64,000 bases of DNA from Mycobacterium sp. UM_CSW. GTDB lineage: Bacteria; Actinomycetota; Actinomycetes; Mycobacteriales; Mycobacteriaceae. The DNA is taken from assembly GCF_000455205.1 (NCBI RefSeq), contig NZ_AUWQ01000035.1, positions 1 to 64,000 on the forward strand. Reading direction: 5' to 3'. Below are positions 28,772-37,763 of the stretch, in pieces. A model generated the notes under the pieces. It saw nothing but the letters and a program-made list of their open reading frames with translations, ran no database searches and was not told the DNA's origin. The translations under genes and the position numbers were made by a program. Every line of letters starts with the position of its first letter. The stretch's first letter is position 1.

Positions 28772-30378
28772 GGCGCGCGGCCGAGGACGCGGCACAGCAC
28801 CCGACCGAGCTCGTCACCCGGTGAGCGCGGGATCACGTCGGCGCACCAGGCGACGAAGTCGTCGGGTCGCACCAACAACACCGCGTGGGGCGCAAGTCCC
28901 GCGGCGGCGGACCACGAGCCGTCGACGTCAACCGCTGTCCCGATGCGCCGCACGGTGATTGGGACGCCGACGGCCTTCGACGCGCAGGCCGCTGCGTCCG
29001 ACCACGCGGCGTCGTCGTCTCCGGTGAGCAGCGTGAAACCGGGACCCAGCAGATCGAGGATCGAGACCCGCTTTCCGCCGTCGACGACCCAGGCGTGCGG
29101 GACGCGGGTGCCGGGCTGCCCGCGCAATTCGTCCACCAGTGACACGGCGTCGGCATCCGGCGGAACCGGATCGTCGGAAACCACTGCGGCAGAACGGTAT
29201 CGGTACCCGATCAGCAGCGCGAACATCGGCGCCTCTTCGTCCGGCGGCAACAGCGGGCGGTCGTCGTCCAACCGCAAGAAGGCCAGCGACGGCCCGGTGA
29301 GCGACTGGCGCGCATTGAAGCGCCCGACCGGGTGCCGCTCGGCATGGTAGGTGCCCAACAACGCCGGGTCGGCGGTCCCGTTCAAGACGCTGGCCAGCTT
29401 CCACGCCAGGTTGTGCGCGCTCTGGATGGCGGTGTTGGCACCGCCGGCCTTGAACGGCGGCATGGTGTGCGCCGAGTCGCCGACGAGAAACACTCGGCCG
29501 CAGCGGAATTGGTCGGCGACTCGCTCGTACGGCTGCCAGGGTGCGACGTCGATGACTTCCATGTCGATCGGCTCGCCGATCGCTTTCGTCAGCATCTCGC
29601 GGCACCGCTGCGCGGTGAACTGTTCGGCGGATTCGCCGCGGGCGGGAAAGTACGTGTTGATGAACATGCCGAAGTCGTCGCGCACCGGCAGAAAGATGCC
29701 CTCCACGTCCGGGTTCTTGACCTGGATGCCGTCGCCCGGCCCGAGGTCGCGGGCGAATTTTCGCCACGGCGCCCGGAAGTAGACGAACACGACATAGATC
29801 GGCAATGCCCCGTAGCCGGAGGTCGTCACGCCCAGCGTGTCGCGGATCGGGCTGTGCACACCGTCGGCGGCGACGAGATAGTCGGCGCGTACCGCCTCGG
29901 TCGCGCCCGATTCGCGATCGCGGATGACCGCGATGACGCCGCTTTCGTCCTGTTCGAACGAGTCCAACTCTGTGTTGTAGAGCGCCTCGCTACCGTGCCG
30001 GCGGATGTGGGTGAGCAGGATCGGTTCGAAGGCGCTCTGCGGGCAGTACTGGCCGCCGGGCTCCGGGCTCAGATCCTTGAACGGTGCGAAGATCGCGTTG
30101 ACGTCGAGCGCCTGGCGCTGTTCGGCGCTGTTGAGCGTCGGCTTGCTCACCATGTCGGAAACGCCGTGGGCGATCGCGTGGACCTCGTCGGCCAATCCAA
30201 GGCCGCGCAGGATCTCCAGGCTGCGGAAGCTCAGGTTGCGCGCCTTCGGGTAGATGAACACCTCACCGCGCTTTTCGACCACCAGCGAGCGAACACCGTG
30301 TTTGGCGAGCAACGCAGAAGTGGCCAGGCCGGCGGCTCCCGCGCCGACGATCAACACCGGGACGTTCTTGACGTTCAT
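28768..30378 (-). CDS. FAD-dependent aromatic-ring monooxygenase (PHBH/RdmE type)
   Basis: The 536-residue flavoprotein has the N-terminal Rossmann motif VGAGAAGLATSALLA, the DG motif in VAADGVHSPIRD and the FAD motif GDSAHTMPPFKAGGANT. A C-terminal thioredoxin-like domain follows, from about residue 400. This architecture is that of phenol and polyketide hydroxylases. The N-terminus lacks a signal, so it acts in the cytoplasm. It is coupled to the hydrolase downstream and has a perfect 18-bp palindrome 19 bases before its start, likely the site of the TetR encoded just upstream. Confidence 0.9.
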   Translation of the reverse strand: MNVKNVPVLIVGAGAAGLATSALLAKHGVRSLVVEKRGEVFIYPKARNLSFRSLEILRGLGLADEVHAIAHGVSDMVSKPTLNSAEQRQALDVNAIFAPFKDLSPEPGGQYCPQSAFEPILLTHIRRHGSEALYNTELDSFEQDESGVIAVIRDRESGATEAVRADYLVAADGVHSPIRDTLGVTTSGYGALPIYVVFVYFRAPWRKFARDLGPGDGIQVKNPDVEGIFLPVRDDFGMFINTYFPARGESAEQFTAQRCREMLTKAIGEPIDMEVIDVAPWQPYERVADQFRCGRVFLVGDSAHTMPPFKAGGANTAIQSAHNLAWKLASVLNGTADPALLGTYHAERHPVGRFNARQSLTGPSLAFLRLDDDRPLLPPDEEAPMFALLIGYRYRSAAVVSDDPVPPDADAVSLVDELRGQPGTRVPHAWVVDGGKRVSILDLLGPGFTLLTGDDDAAWSDAAACASKAVGVPITVRRIGTAVDVDGSWSAAAGLAPHAVLLVRPDDFVAWCADVIPRSPGDELGRVLCRVLGRAP

Positions 30379-30396
30379 CGCCGCCTCCCATCTATA

Positions 30397-30414
30397 CGGA
30401 ACTAATTAGTTCCG
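30397..30414. promoter_or_regulatory. Perfect 18-bp palindrome, TetR operator candidate
   Basis: CGGAACTAATTAGTTCCG is a perfect palindrome 19 bases upstream of the monooxygenase start and downstream of the tetR stop. A partial match lies 15 bases before the tetR start (31101-31115), so the regulator probably controls both promoters. Confidence 0.7.
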
Positions 30415-30456
30415 CATAGGCTCCAATGTGGCACGGCGCGGCGGGATGCGCAACAA

Positions 30457-31086
30457 CTACGGCGCCGGTTCCCCGGCCATCGGCAAGATCACGTCTTCGA
30501 GCATGCGCCGGACGTAGACCCGGTCGATCGGACGCCCGGTGATCACCCGCAACAAGTTGAGGCCCAGCGCGACGTCGGGGATCAGGCTGAGGTCGCGGCC
30601 GGCCGGGATTTCCCCGCGGGCCACCGCATGGTCGAGCACCGCGCGGACCACCTGTCGCGGGGTGGACAGCACCAGGTCGTCGAGCGCGGCCGCCAGGACG
30701 GGGTTGTGCATGGCCGCAGTCGCCACGCCGACAACCACCCGAATCATATGCGTATCAGCGTCATTCAAGTCGGGGGTGGCCGCAACCAGCGCGTCTATGT
30801 CACCGCGAAGACTGCCGGTATTGGGCGGTTCGATGGGTCCCAGCCGCCGCCTCCAATGCGCGATCGCGTCGGCGACGACCACCTCCTTCGACGGCCAGCG
30901 ACGGTAGATCGCCGCCTTACCGACGCCGGCGCGCGACGCGATGTCGTCCATGCTCAACCGGTCATAGCCGACTTCGGCGACGCCCGCCAGCGTCGCGTCG
31001 AGGATGGCCGCGTCCAGCGAGCGATCGAGGCGTCCCGGACTGCGGGTCCGGCTCGACACGCTTGCCTGGCCGCTTTCGCGCTTCAT
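30457..31086 (-). CDS. TetR-family regulator of the monooxygenase
   Basis: A 209-residue TetR protein with a basic, disordered N-terminus of about 20 residues. The HTH contains RLSMDDIASRAGVGKAAIYRRW (about residues 43-65), and a ligand domain follows. It sits directly upstream of the FAD monooxygenase in the same direction, with 78 bases between them. The operator-like palindromes on both sides of the gene suggest it represses itself and the monooxygenase-hydrolase pair in response to a phenolic or polyketide-like ligand; the ligand is inference. Confidence 0.88.
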   Translation of the reverse strand: MKRESGQASVSSRTRSPGRLDRSLDAAILDATLAGVAEVGYDRLSMDDIASRAGVGKAAIYRRWPSKEVVVADAIAHWRRRLGPIEPPNTGSLRGDIDALVAATPDLNDADTHMIRVVVGVATAAMHNPVLAAALDDLVLSTPRQVVRAVLDHAVARGEIPAGRDLSLIPDVALGLNLLRVITGRPIDRVYVRRMLEDVILPMAGEPAP

Positions 31087-31100
31087 ATGCTCCTAACGAT

Positions 31101-31115
31101 ACGGGCTAGTTCCGT
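31101..31115. promoter_or_regulatory. Second, degenerate TetR site before tetR
   Basis: ACGGGCTAGTTCCGT keeps the right half (CTAGTTCCG) of the 18-bp palindrome at 30397 and lies 15 bases upstream of the tetR start, in its promoter. The left half is degenerate. Confidence 0.5.
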
Positions 31116-31127
31116 TCGATGATATCC

Positions 31128-32657
31128 TCAGCCGAAGTTCGTCACGAATTCCTTGGCCACCGACACGACGCGCTCGCGATCGCGCGCAACCAGACCGATT
31201 CGGGTCCGCCGGTCGAGAATGTCGTCGACGTCCAGCGCGCACTCGTGGGTGACGGCGTACTCGAACTCCGCGCGGGTCACGTCGATACCCTCGGCGACGG
31301 GCTCGGTCGGCCGGTCGCAGGTCGCCTGAGCGAGGACCCGGGGCGCCTCGGCGCCGTAGCGCGCCACCAGCGACGCCGGGAGTCCCGCGCCCGAACCCGC
31401 GCCCGGCCCGGGATTGCCCGGCGCCCCGATCAGCGGCAAATTGCGGGTCCGGCACTGCCCCGCCCGCAAGCCCCGCCGGCCAATGGCGAAGTCCAGGACG
31501 TCCTCCGCCATGTAGCGGTATTCGGTCAGCTTGCCGCCGATCACGCTGATGGCTCCCGACGGCGCCTCGACGACGGCGTGCTCGCGCGACACATCGGCGG
31601 TGCGGCCCTCGCCGGTGTCGATCAGCGGCCGCAGGCCCGCGTAGGCGCCGACAACGTCGGCCGCGCCAACCGAAGTGCCCAGCGCGGTGTTCACCGTGTC
31701 CAGCAGGAACGCGATCTCCTGCTCGGACGGCTCCGGCACGTCGGGAATCGGGCCGGGCGCGGCTTCATCGGTCAGGCCCAGATACACCCGACCCAGTTGC
31801 TCGGGCATGGCGAACACGAAGCGATTGAGCTCGCCGGGAATCGGAATGGTAAGCGCCGCAGTCGGATTCCCGAAGGCAACGGCGTCGAAGACGAGGTGCG
31901 TCCCCCGGCTGGGCCGCAGCCGCAACGAGCCGTCGATCTCCCCCGCCCACACCCCGGCCGCGTTGATGACCGCGCGGGCCGACACGTCGAACGACTGTCC
32001 CGTGCGCTGATCGGTCAGCCGCACCGAGGTGCCCGACGCCTCGGAGGCCGCGACGTAGGTCAGGATGCGCGCGCCGTGCTGCGCCGCGGTCCGCGCGACC
32101 GCGGTGACCAGCCGGGCGTCGTCGATCAACTGCCCGTCGTAGGCCAGAAAGCCGCCGTCCAGGCCGTCGCGCCGAACGGTGGGCGCCATCTCCACCGCGC
32201 GCCGCGCCGAGACGCGCCGCGACCGCGGCAGCACCGACGACGGCGTCCCCGCCAGCGCCCGCAGCGCGTCGCCGGCCAGGAACCCGGCCCGCACCAACGC
32301 CCGCTTGGCGTGACTCAGCGACGGCAACAACGGCACCAGCTGCGGCATCGCGTGGACGAGATGGGGGGCGTTGCGCGTCATCAGGATTCCGCGCTCGATG
32401 GCGCTGCGCCGGGCGATGCCGACGTTGCCGGTCGCCAGGTAGCGCAGGCCGCCGTGCACCAGCTTGGAGCTCCAGCGGCTGGTGCCGAACGCCAGGTCGT
32501 GCTTTTCCACCAATGCCACCCGCAGGCCCCGCGACGCCGCGTCCAACGCGATGCCCGCCCCGGTGATGCCGCCGCCGATCACGACGACGTCCAGCGGCTC
32601 GCCGTCGGCCAGGGCCGTCAGGTCGGCCGTGCGGCGCGCCGCGTTCAAGGCGGTCAC
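31128..32657 (-). CDS. glpD1: Glycerol-3-phosphate dehydrogenase GlpD1 (FAD)
   Basis: A 509-residue flavoprotein that oxidises glycerol 3-phosphate to dihydroxyacetone phosphate and passes electrons to the respiratory chain. It has the FAD motif VVIGGGITGAGIALDAASRG near residue 25, the family segment SSKLVHGGLRYL, and GGKLTEYRYMAEDV in the second half. A C-terminal helical domain follows. The GTG at 32657 overlaps the stop of the upstream tetR by 4 bases. It matches M. tuberculosis Rv2249c in sequence and place, beside the ether-lipid-like oxidase. Confidence 0.94.
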   Translation of the reverse strand: MTALNAARRTADLTALADGEPLDVVVIGGGITGAGIALDAASRGLRVALVEKHDLAFGTSRWSSKLVHGGLRYLATGNVGIARRSAIERGILMTRNAPHLVHAMPQLVPLLPSLSHAKRALVRAGFLAGDALRALAGTPSSVLPRSRRVSARRAVEMAPTVRRDGLDGGFLAYDGQLIDDARLVTAVARTAAQHGARILTYVAASEASGTSVRLTDQRTGQSFDVSARAVINAAGVWAGEIDGSLRLRPSRGTHLVFDAVAFGNPTAALTIPIPGELNRFVFAMPEQLGRVYLGLTDEAAPGPIPDVPEPSEQEIAFLLDTVNTALGTSVGAADVVGAYAGLRPLIDTGEGRTADVSREHAVVEAPSGAISVIGGKLTEYRYMAEDVLDFAIGRRGLRAGQCRTRNLPLIGAPGNPGPGAGSGAGLPASLVARYGAEAPRVLAQATCDRPTEPVAEGIDVTRAEFEYAVTHECALDVDDILDRRTRIGLVARDRERVVSVAKEFVTNFG

Positions 32658-33223
32658 GACAGGTATCCGTTCAGCGAGTAGGCGAGTTCGGCGGCCAGCG
32701 CGTCGGCATCGAGGATCGGGCGGACGATCCGCTCGGACTGGATGGTCGACTGGGCGATGAGCAACACCATCGTGGCCATCTGCAGCGGGTCCCCGGCGCG
32801 GACGCTGCCGTGCCGCTGGGCCGCGCGCAGCCGCTCGGCCAGGGCGTCGATCAGCATCTGCTGGCTGGCCCCGAGGCGCTCGGTGATGTAGATCGGCGCC
32901 AGCTCCGAGTGCATCACCGACATCACCAGCTCGTCGTGGCGCAGCAGGTCGGCGACCGTGACGATCTGTCGCACAAGCGATTCCCGGTCGTCGCCCTGCA
33001 GCGGCGCGTCGCGCATCACGCCGACGATGCGCTGGGTCAGCAGCGTCGCGACGATCGACTTGGTGTCCGGCCAGCGCCGGTACACCGTGGGCCGGCTGAC
33101 CCCGGCCCGCCGGGCGATCTCCGCCAGGGTCACCCGGTCCACCCCGAAGTCCACGACGCAGCTGGCCGCGGCCGACAGGATCCGGTCGCGGGTGTCCGGC
33201 TGTGCGTTACTGGTTGACAGCAT
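32654..33223 (-). CDS. TetR-family regulator (Rv2250c-like)
   Basis: A 189-residue TetR protein with the HTH RVTLAEIARRAGVSRPTVYRRW (about residues 30-52). The ATG at 33223 is preferred over a much longer upstream frame, because that frame would cover the whole promoter and start of the divergent oxidase. It is coupled to glpD1 by a 4-base overlap. Only 17 bases separate its start from the oxidase start, with overlapping -10 elements and a GCGTTAC/GTAACGC inverted repeat. It probably controls both directions of this glycerolipid group. Confidence 0.9.
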   Translation of the reverse strand: MLSTSNAQPDTRDRILSAAASCVVDFGVDRVTLAEIARRAGVSRPTVYRRWPDTKSIVATLLTQRIVGVMRDAPLQGDDRESLVRQIVTVADLLRHDELVMSVMHSELAPIYITERLGASQQMLIDALAERLRAAQRHGSVRAGDPLQMATMVLLIAQSTIQSERIVRPILDADALAAELAYSLNGYLS

Positions 33224-33240
33224 GTGTAATACTGTAACGC
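33204..33240. promoter_or_regulatory. Overlapping divergent promoters and operator, 17-bp intergenic
   Basis: GCGTTAC (33204-33210) and GTAACGC (33234-33240) form a perfect inverted repeat with a 23-base spacer. The -10-like TACTGT at 33230-33235 (plus) and TACAGT read on the minus strand at 33236-33231 overlap almost completely. Each places the start of transcription at or next to a start codon, so both messages would be leaderless. Confidence 0.6.
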
Positions 33241-34851
33241 ATGACGCACGCCGAGCAACTCCTCCCGCCGATGAAATGGAACGCGTGGGGGGATCCCGCC
33301 GCCGCGAAGCCGCTCTCCGAGGGCATCCGCTCGCTGCTGAAACAGGCGGTGGGACTGCAGGATTCGGACCGACCCGACCTCGACGCCGACGAGGTGAAGC
33401 TGCGTCCGTCGGCGTTGTCACAAGCCGACAAAGACGCCCTGGCCGGCATCGTCGGCGCCGAGCACTGCCGCACCGCCGACCGCGACCGCCTGCTGCGCGC
33501 CGGCGGCAAGTCCACGCTCGACCTGCTGCGCCGCAAGGACACCGGGGTGCAGGACGCGCCCGACGCCGTGCTGCTGCCCGGGGATGACGACGCCGTCGGC
33601 GCCATCCTGCGCTACTGCTCCGAGCACCGCATCGCCGTGGTCCCGTTCGGCGGCGGCACCAGCGTGGTCGGCGGTCTGGACCCCACCCGCGGCGAATTCG
33701 AGGCCGTGGTGTCGCTCGACCTGCGCCGCTTCGACCGGCTCGTCGAGCTCGACGAGGTGTCCGGCCAGGCCGTTTTCGGGGCCGGGGTCACCGGCCCGGA
33801 CGCCGAACGCCTGCTCGGCGAACGCGGTTTTTCCCTCGGGCACTTCCCGCAGAGCTTCGAGTACGCCACGATCGGCGGCTTCGCCGCGACCCGGTCCTCC
33901 GGGCAGGACTCGGCCGGCTATGGCCGGTTCAACGACATGGTTCGCGGCCTGCGGATGGTCACCCCGGTGGGCACGATGGAGCTGGGGCGCGCGCCGGAAT
34001 CCGCCGCCGGTCCCGACCTGCGCCAGCTGCTGCTCGGCTCGGAGGGGACGTTCGGCGTCATCACCCAGGTGCGCCTGCGCGTGCACCGGGTCCCCGAGGC
34101 CGTGCGCTACGAGGCGTGGTCCTTCCCCGATTTCGAGACCGGGGCCGCCGCCCTGCGCGCCGTCACCCAGAATGCGACCGGCCCCACCGTCATTCGGCTC
34201 TCCGACGAGGTCGAGACCGGGGTCAACCTCGCCACCACCGAGGCGATCGGCGAGAGCCAGATCACCGGCGGTTGCCTGGGCATCACCGTGTTCGAGGGCA
34301 CCAAGGAGCACGTCGAGAGCCGGCATGCCGAGACCAGCGCGCTGCTGGCGGCCCGCGGCGGCACGTCACTGGGCGAAGCGCCGGCGCAGGCCTGGGAGCG
34401 GGGCCGGTTCGCCGCGCCGTACCTGCGCGACTCGCTGCTGTCGGCGGGCGCGCTCTGCGAGACCCTCGAGACCGCCACCGACTGGTCGAATGTGCCGAGG
34501 CTGAAAACCGCTGTCACCGAGGCGCTTACGAGCGCGTTGGCCGAATCCGGCACGCCCGCGCTGGTGATGTGCCACATCTCGCACGTCTACCCCACCGGCG
34601 CGTCGCTCTACTTCACGATCGTCGCCGGGCAGCGCGGCAACCCGATCGAGCAGTGGTGGGCCGCCAAGAAGGCCGCCTCGGACGCGATCATCGCCGCCGG
34701 CGGCACCATCACCCACCATCATTCGGTCGGCGCCGACCACCGGCCCTGGATGCGCGACGAGGTCGGCGAACTCGGCGTGCAGGTCCTGCGCGCGGTCAAG
34801 GCGACGCTCGACCCGGCCGGAATCCTCAACCCCGGCAAGCTGATTCCGTGA
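33241..34851 (+). CDS. FAD-linked oxidase, alkyl-DHAP synthase-like (Rv2251)
   Basis: A 536-residue VAO/PCMH-type flavoenzyme. The FAD-binding part shows VPFGGGTSVVGGLDP and the region YATIGGFAATRSSGQDSAGYG. The C-terminal domain ends with the HHHSVGADHRPW active-site-like segment and ILNPGKLIP. The family contains alkyldihydroxyacetonephosphate synthase, which makes ether lipids, and D-lactate-type dehydrogenases. Lying between glpD1 and a diacylglycerol kinase, a glycerolipid role is plausible. It overlaps the kinase start by 4 bases (GTGA). No ribosome site precedes the ATG. Confidence 0.9.
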   Translation: MTHAEQLLPPMKWNAWGDPAAAKPLSEGIRSLLKQAVGLQDSDRPDLDADEVKLRPSALSQADKDALAGIVGAEHCRTADRDRLLRAGGKSTLDLLRRKDTGVQDAPDAVLLPGDDDAVGAILRYCSEHRIAVVPFGGGTSVVGGLDPTRGEFEAVVSLDLRRFDRLVELDEVSGQAVFGAGVTGPDAERLLGERGFSLGHFPQSFEYATIGGFAATRSSGQDSAGYGRFNDMVRGLRMVTPVGTMELGRAPESAAGPDLRQLLLGSEGTFGVITQVRLRVHRVPEAVRYEAWSFPDFETGAAALRAVTQNATGPTVIRLSDEVETGVNLATTEAIGESQITGGCLGITVFEGTKEHVESRHAETSALLAARGGTSLGEAPAQAWERGRFAAPYLRDSLLSAGALCETLETATDWSNVPRLKTAVTEALTSALAESGTPALVMCHISHVYPTGASLYFTIVAGQRGNPIEQWWAAKKAASDAIIAAGGTITHHHSVGADHRPWMRDEVGELGVQVLRAVKATLDPAGILNPGKLIP

Positions 34852-35762
34852 ACGCTCGGCGCGAGATCGGCAAGGTGACCGCGCTGACCAATCCCGTCTC
34901 GGGTCACGGCGCCGCGATCCGCGCCGCGCAGGTCGCGATCGCCCGGCTGCACGAGCGGGGCGTGCAGGTCACCGAGATCATCGGCGACGACGCCGAGGAC
35001 GCGCGCCACCTGGTTGCCGCCGAACTCGAGCGGGGCACCGACGCGGTGATGGTCACCGGCGGCGACGGCGTCGTCTCCAACGCGCTGCAGGTGTTGGCGG
35101 GCACCGACGTTCCGCTGGGCATCATCCCGGCCGGCACCGGCAACGACCACGCCCGCGAATTCGGCATTCCCACAAAGGATCCCGAGGCCGCCGCGGACGT
35201 CATCGTCGACGGCTACACGCAGACCATCGACCTGGGCCGGATCACGTGGGGTGACACCGAAAAGTGGTTCGGCACCGTCGCGGCCACCGGCTTCGACTCC
35301 CTGGTCACCGACCGCGCCAACCGGATGACCTGGCCGCACGGGCGGCTGCGCTACTACCTCGCGATGCTCGCCGAGCTGTCGCAGTTGCGACTCTTGCCCT
35401 TTCGCATGGTGCTCGACGGCACGCGGGAGATCGACGCCGACATCACGCTGGCGGCGTTCGGCAACACCCGCAGCTACGGCGGCGGCCTGCTGATCTGTCC
35501 CAACGCCGATCCCACCGATGGCCTGCTCGACATCACCATGGCGCATTCGGCGTCCCGCACCAAGTTGGTGCGCCTGTTCCCCACCGTCATGAAGGGCACG
35601 CACGTCGACCTCGACGAGGTGACCACGGCGCGCGCCAAGACGATCCACGTCGAGTGCCCCGGCATCAACGTCTACGCCGACGGCGACTTCGCCTGCGCGC
35701 TGCCCGCCGAGATTTCCGCGGTCCCCGCCGCGCTGCACGTGCTGCGAGGCGCGGTTTCCTGA
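34848..35762 (+). CDS. Diacylglycerol/lipid kinase (Rv2252-like)
   Basis: A 304-residue DAGK-catalytic-domain protein that phosphorylates diacylglycerol; the M. tuberculosis orthologue Rv2252 affects phosphatidylinositol mannoside synthesis. The nucleotide-binding motif is MVTGGDGVVSN (about residue 65), followed by IIPAGTGNDHAREFG. NVYADGDFA lies near the C-terminus. It starts with GTG inside the stop of the oxidase. Its TGA stop is immediately followed by the stop of the convergent Lrp gene (together TGATCA), so there is no room for a terminator. Confidence 0.93.
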   Translation: MNARREIGKVTALTNPVSGHGAAIRAAQVAIARLHERGVQVTEIIGDDAEDARHLVAAELERGTDAVMVTGGDGVVSNALQVLAGTDVPLGIIPAGTGNDHAREFGIPTKDPEAAADVIVDGYTQTIDLGRITWGDTEKWFGTVAATGFDSLVTDRANRMTWPHGRLRYYLAMLAELSQLRLLPFRMVLDGTREIDADITLAAFGNTRSYGGGLLICPNADPTDGLLDITMAHSASRTKLVRLFPTVMKGTHVDLDEVTTARAKTIHVECPGINVYADGDFACALPAEISAVPAALHVLRGAVS

Positions 35763-36773
35763 TCAGCGCGCGGGGCGGGTTGGGCGGGGATTGACGAGCC
35801 GTCCGTGACTCACGAGCGAGCCGTGCTGCTTGAGGCGCTGAGTGCGCACGTTGACCTCGTAGCTGAGGATCTCCGTTACCTGCCCGAGTTCCTCGTTGAG
35901 GTACCGGTACAGATCGTCGCTGTCCCGGCAGATGGCGATGGCCATCACGTTCTTGGACCCGCTGGTGGCGCCCGCGAACGCGATGTTGTCGTGCGCCCCG
36001 ATCCGCTCGCCGACGCTGTGAATATCCTTGGGCGCCACCGTCATCCATAGCATGGCGCTGAGCTGGTATCCGATCCGCTCGGGCAACACGTCGACGTCAT
36101 AAAGCAGCGCGCCGCAGGCCTCCAGCGCCGCAAGCCGCCGACCCACGCGCGTCACCGACCAGCCCGTGCGTGCGGACAGCTGCGCCTGCGGCGTGCGGCC
36201 GTCCTCGGCGAGGGCGTCCAGGAGGGGGCGGTCCTCGGCCGTGATCGCCGGCGGCCGATCGGAGCGCACGGGCCGGGGTCCCTCGGCCAGGATCTCCGCG
36301 GCCTGCCCCTCGGAGAGCCGGTGGCCGTAACCGGTCCAGGGCATGGTCGCCGGCTGGCCGAACGAGTGCAGCATCAGGTCCACGGTGATGTCGGTGACCG
36401 AGGTTGCTCGCGGGAGTAGTTGCAGCAGTAGATCCTCGCGATGATCCCCGAGCGGTGCCCGGATGACGCAGACCAAGTCGGTCCATCCGGCCAGCACGTT
36501 GGCGTGGGACACCTCCTGCCGGCGCACCAGCGCGTTGGCCAGCAGCGGGATGCGGTCGGGGGCGGCGCGCATCCGGCACACCCAACTCGCCTCGCCGTCG
36601 GTCCACCGGTTCTCGAGCCCGACCACGCGCATCACGCCGTCGCGGCGCAACCGGTGATAGCGGCGCGCGACCGTCTGCTCGCTGGCCCCGATCACGGCGC
36701 CGATCCGCCGGAACGACACCCGCGGCGCCAACTGCAACGCATGCAGAATCTGCGCGTCTATCCGATCGATCAC
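35763..36773 (-). CDS. Lrp/AsnC-family regulator, double-domain type
   Basis: A 336-residue regulator built from two AsnC-like halves. The first HTH is at residues 1-45 (IDRIDAQILHALQL, ASEQTVARRYHRLRRDG). The first effector domain follows, then a second HTH near residues 190-230 (ARTGWSVTRVGRRLAALEACG) and a second effector domain. The GTG at 36773 is used because the HTH starts right there; longer frames would run into the divergent LLM gene. It is divergent from that oxidoreductase with 99 bases between starts, which it may control. Confidence 0.85.
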   Translation of the reverse strand: MIDRIDAQILHALQLAPRVSFRRIGAVIGASEQTVARRYHRLRRDGVMRVVGLENRWTDGEASWVCRMRAAPDRIPLLANALVRRQEVSHANVLAGWTDLVCVIRAPLGDHREDLLLQLLPRATSVTDITVDLMLHSFGQPATMPWTGYGHRLSEGQAAEILAEGPRPVRSDRPPAITAEDRPLLDALAEDGRTPQAQLSARTGWSVTRVGRRLAALEACGALLYDVDVLPERIGYQLSAMLWMTVAPKDIHSVGERIGAHDNIAFAGATSGSKNVMAIAICRDSDDLYRYLNEELGQVTEILSYEVNVRTQRLKQHGSLVSHGRLVNPRPTRPAR

Positions 36774-36872
36774 GGTGAAAAGTATCCGACAATCAGGGTT
36801 CAGATGAGGACTTCTCTCCAATCCCGGCGCATCGATCGTTGATTTCCAGCGACCACTGCCAGCCTGGAACCC

Positions 36873-37754
36873 ATGAACCCCACGGGCATGCACACCATGC
36901 GGATCGGAATCGGACTGCCCGGCCATATCGCCCACGTGGCGGGGCCCTTGACCGCCGAGTGGGCCCGCCGAGCCGAGCAGCGCGGGTTCGCCAGCGTGGC
37001 CGCGATCGACCGGCTGGTGTACGAAAGCCTCGACGCGATCGCCGCGTTGTCGGTGGCCGCGGGCGCCACCACCGACATCGGCTTGATGACCAACGTGCTG
37101 CTGGCCCCGCTGTATCCGGCGGTGCTGCTGGCCAAGCAAATCACCACCGTCGCCGCCGCATCCGGTGACCGGCTCACGCTCGGGTTGGGCGTCGGGAGTC
37201 GACCCGACGACTACACCGCCGTCGGCGTCGACTTCCGGCGGCGCGGGCGCATCCTCGACCAGACCGTCGCCGTGCTGCGCGACGCGTGCGACGCCAAGGT
37301 CGTCGCCGGCGATAAGGCGCTCAGCCCGGCACCGGCGCGGATCCCGATCTTGTTCGGTGGACGCGCCGACGCGACGATCCGGCGCGCCGCAACGATCGGC
37401 GACGGCTGGGCCGCCGGAGCGCTGCGCGAGTACGCCAACCAGTCCGCGCTCGCCGACCGGGTGCGTGCGGCGTGGACGCAGGCGGGCCGGTCGGGCCGTC
37501 CCCGGCTGCACGCCAGCGTCAACTTCGCCCTGGGCGACGCCGACACCGTCGCCGCCGGTCGCGCAAACCTGTACCGCTATTACGGGTTCAAACCGGACTA
37601 CGCCGCCCTGAACGTCGACGACATGGTCGCCTCACCCGAGGATGCGGCACAGACCGTGCGCGCCTACCGCGACCTGGGCTTCGACGGGCTGGTGTTCCAC
37701 CCCTTTGTGGCCGATATCGAGCAGGTCGACCGCCTCGCGGACGCGGTCTTGTGA
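36873..37754 (+). CDS. LLM-class (F420-type) oxidoreductase
   Basis: A 293-residue luciferase-like flavin/F420 oxidoreductase. The TIM-barrel signature appears as IGIGLPGH at the start, LGLGVGSRPDDYTAVG near 110, PILFGGRADATIRRAATIGDG near 155, and the C-terminal DGLVFHPF. Mycobacterial members usually use F420; the substrate is unknown. It is divergent from the double-domain AsnC regulator and ends 9 bases from the convergent DUF3145 stop. Confidence 0.87.
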   Translation: MNPTGMHTMRIGIGLPGHIAHVAGPLTAEWARRAEQRGFASVAAIDRLVYESLDAIAALSVAAGATTDIGLMTNVLLAPLYPAVLLAKQITTVAAASGDRLTLGLGVGSRPDDYTAVGVDFRRRGRILDQTVAVLRDACDAKVVAGDKALSPAPARIPILFGGRADATIRRAATIGDGWAAGALREYANQSALADRVRAAWTQAGRSGRPRLHASVNFALGDADTVAAGRANLYRYYGFKPDYAALNVDDMVASPEDAAQTVRAYRDLGFDGLVFHPFVADIEQVDRLADAVL

Positions 37755-37763
37755 CGGAGCCGC

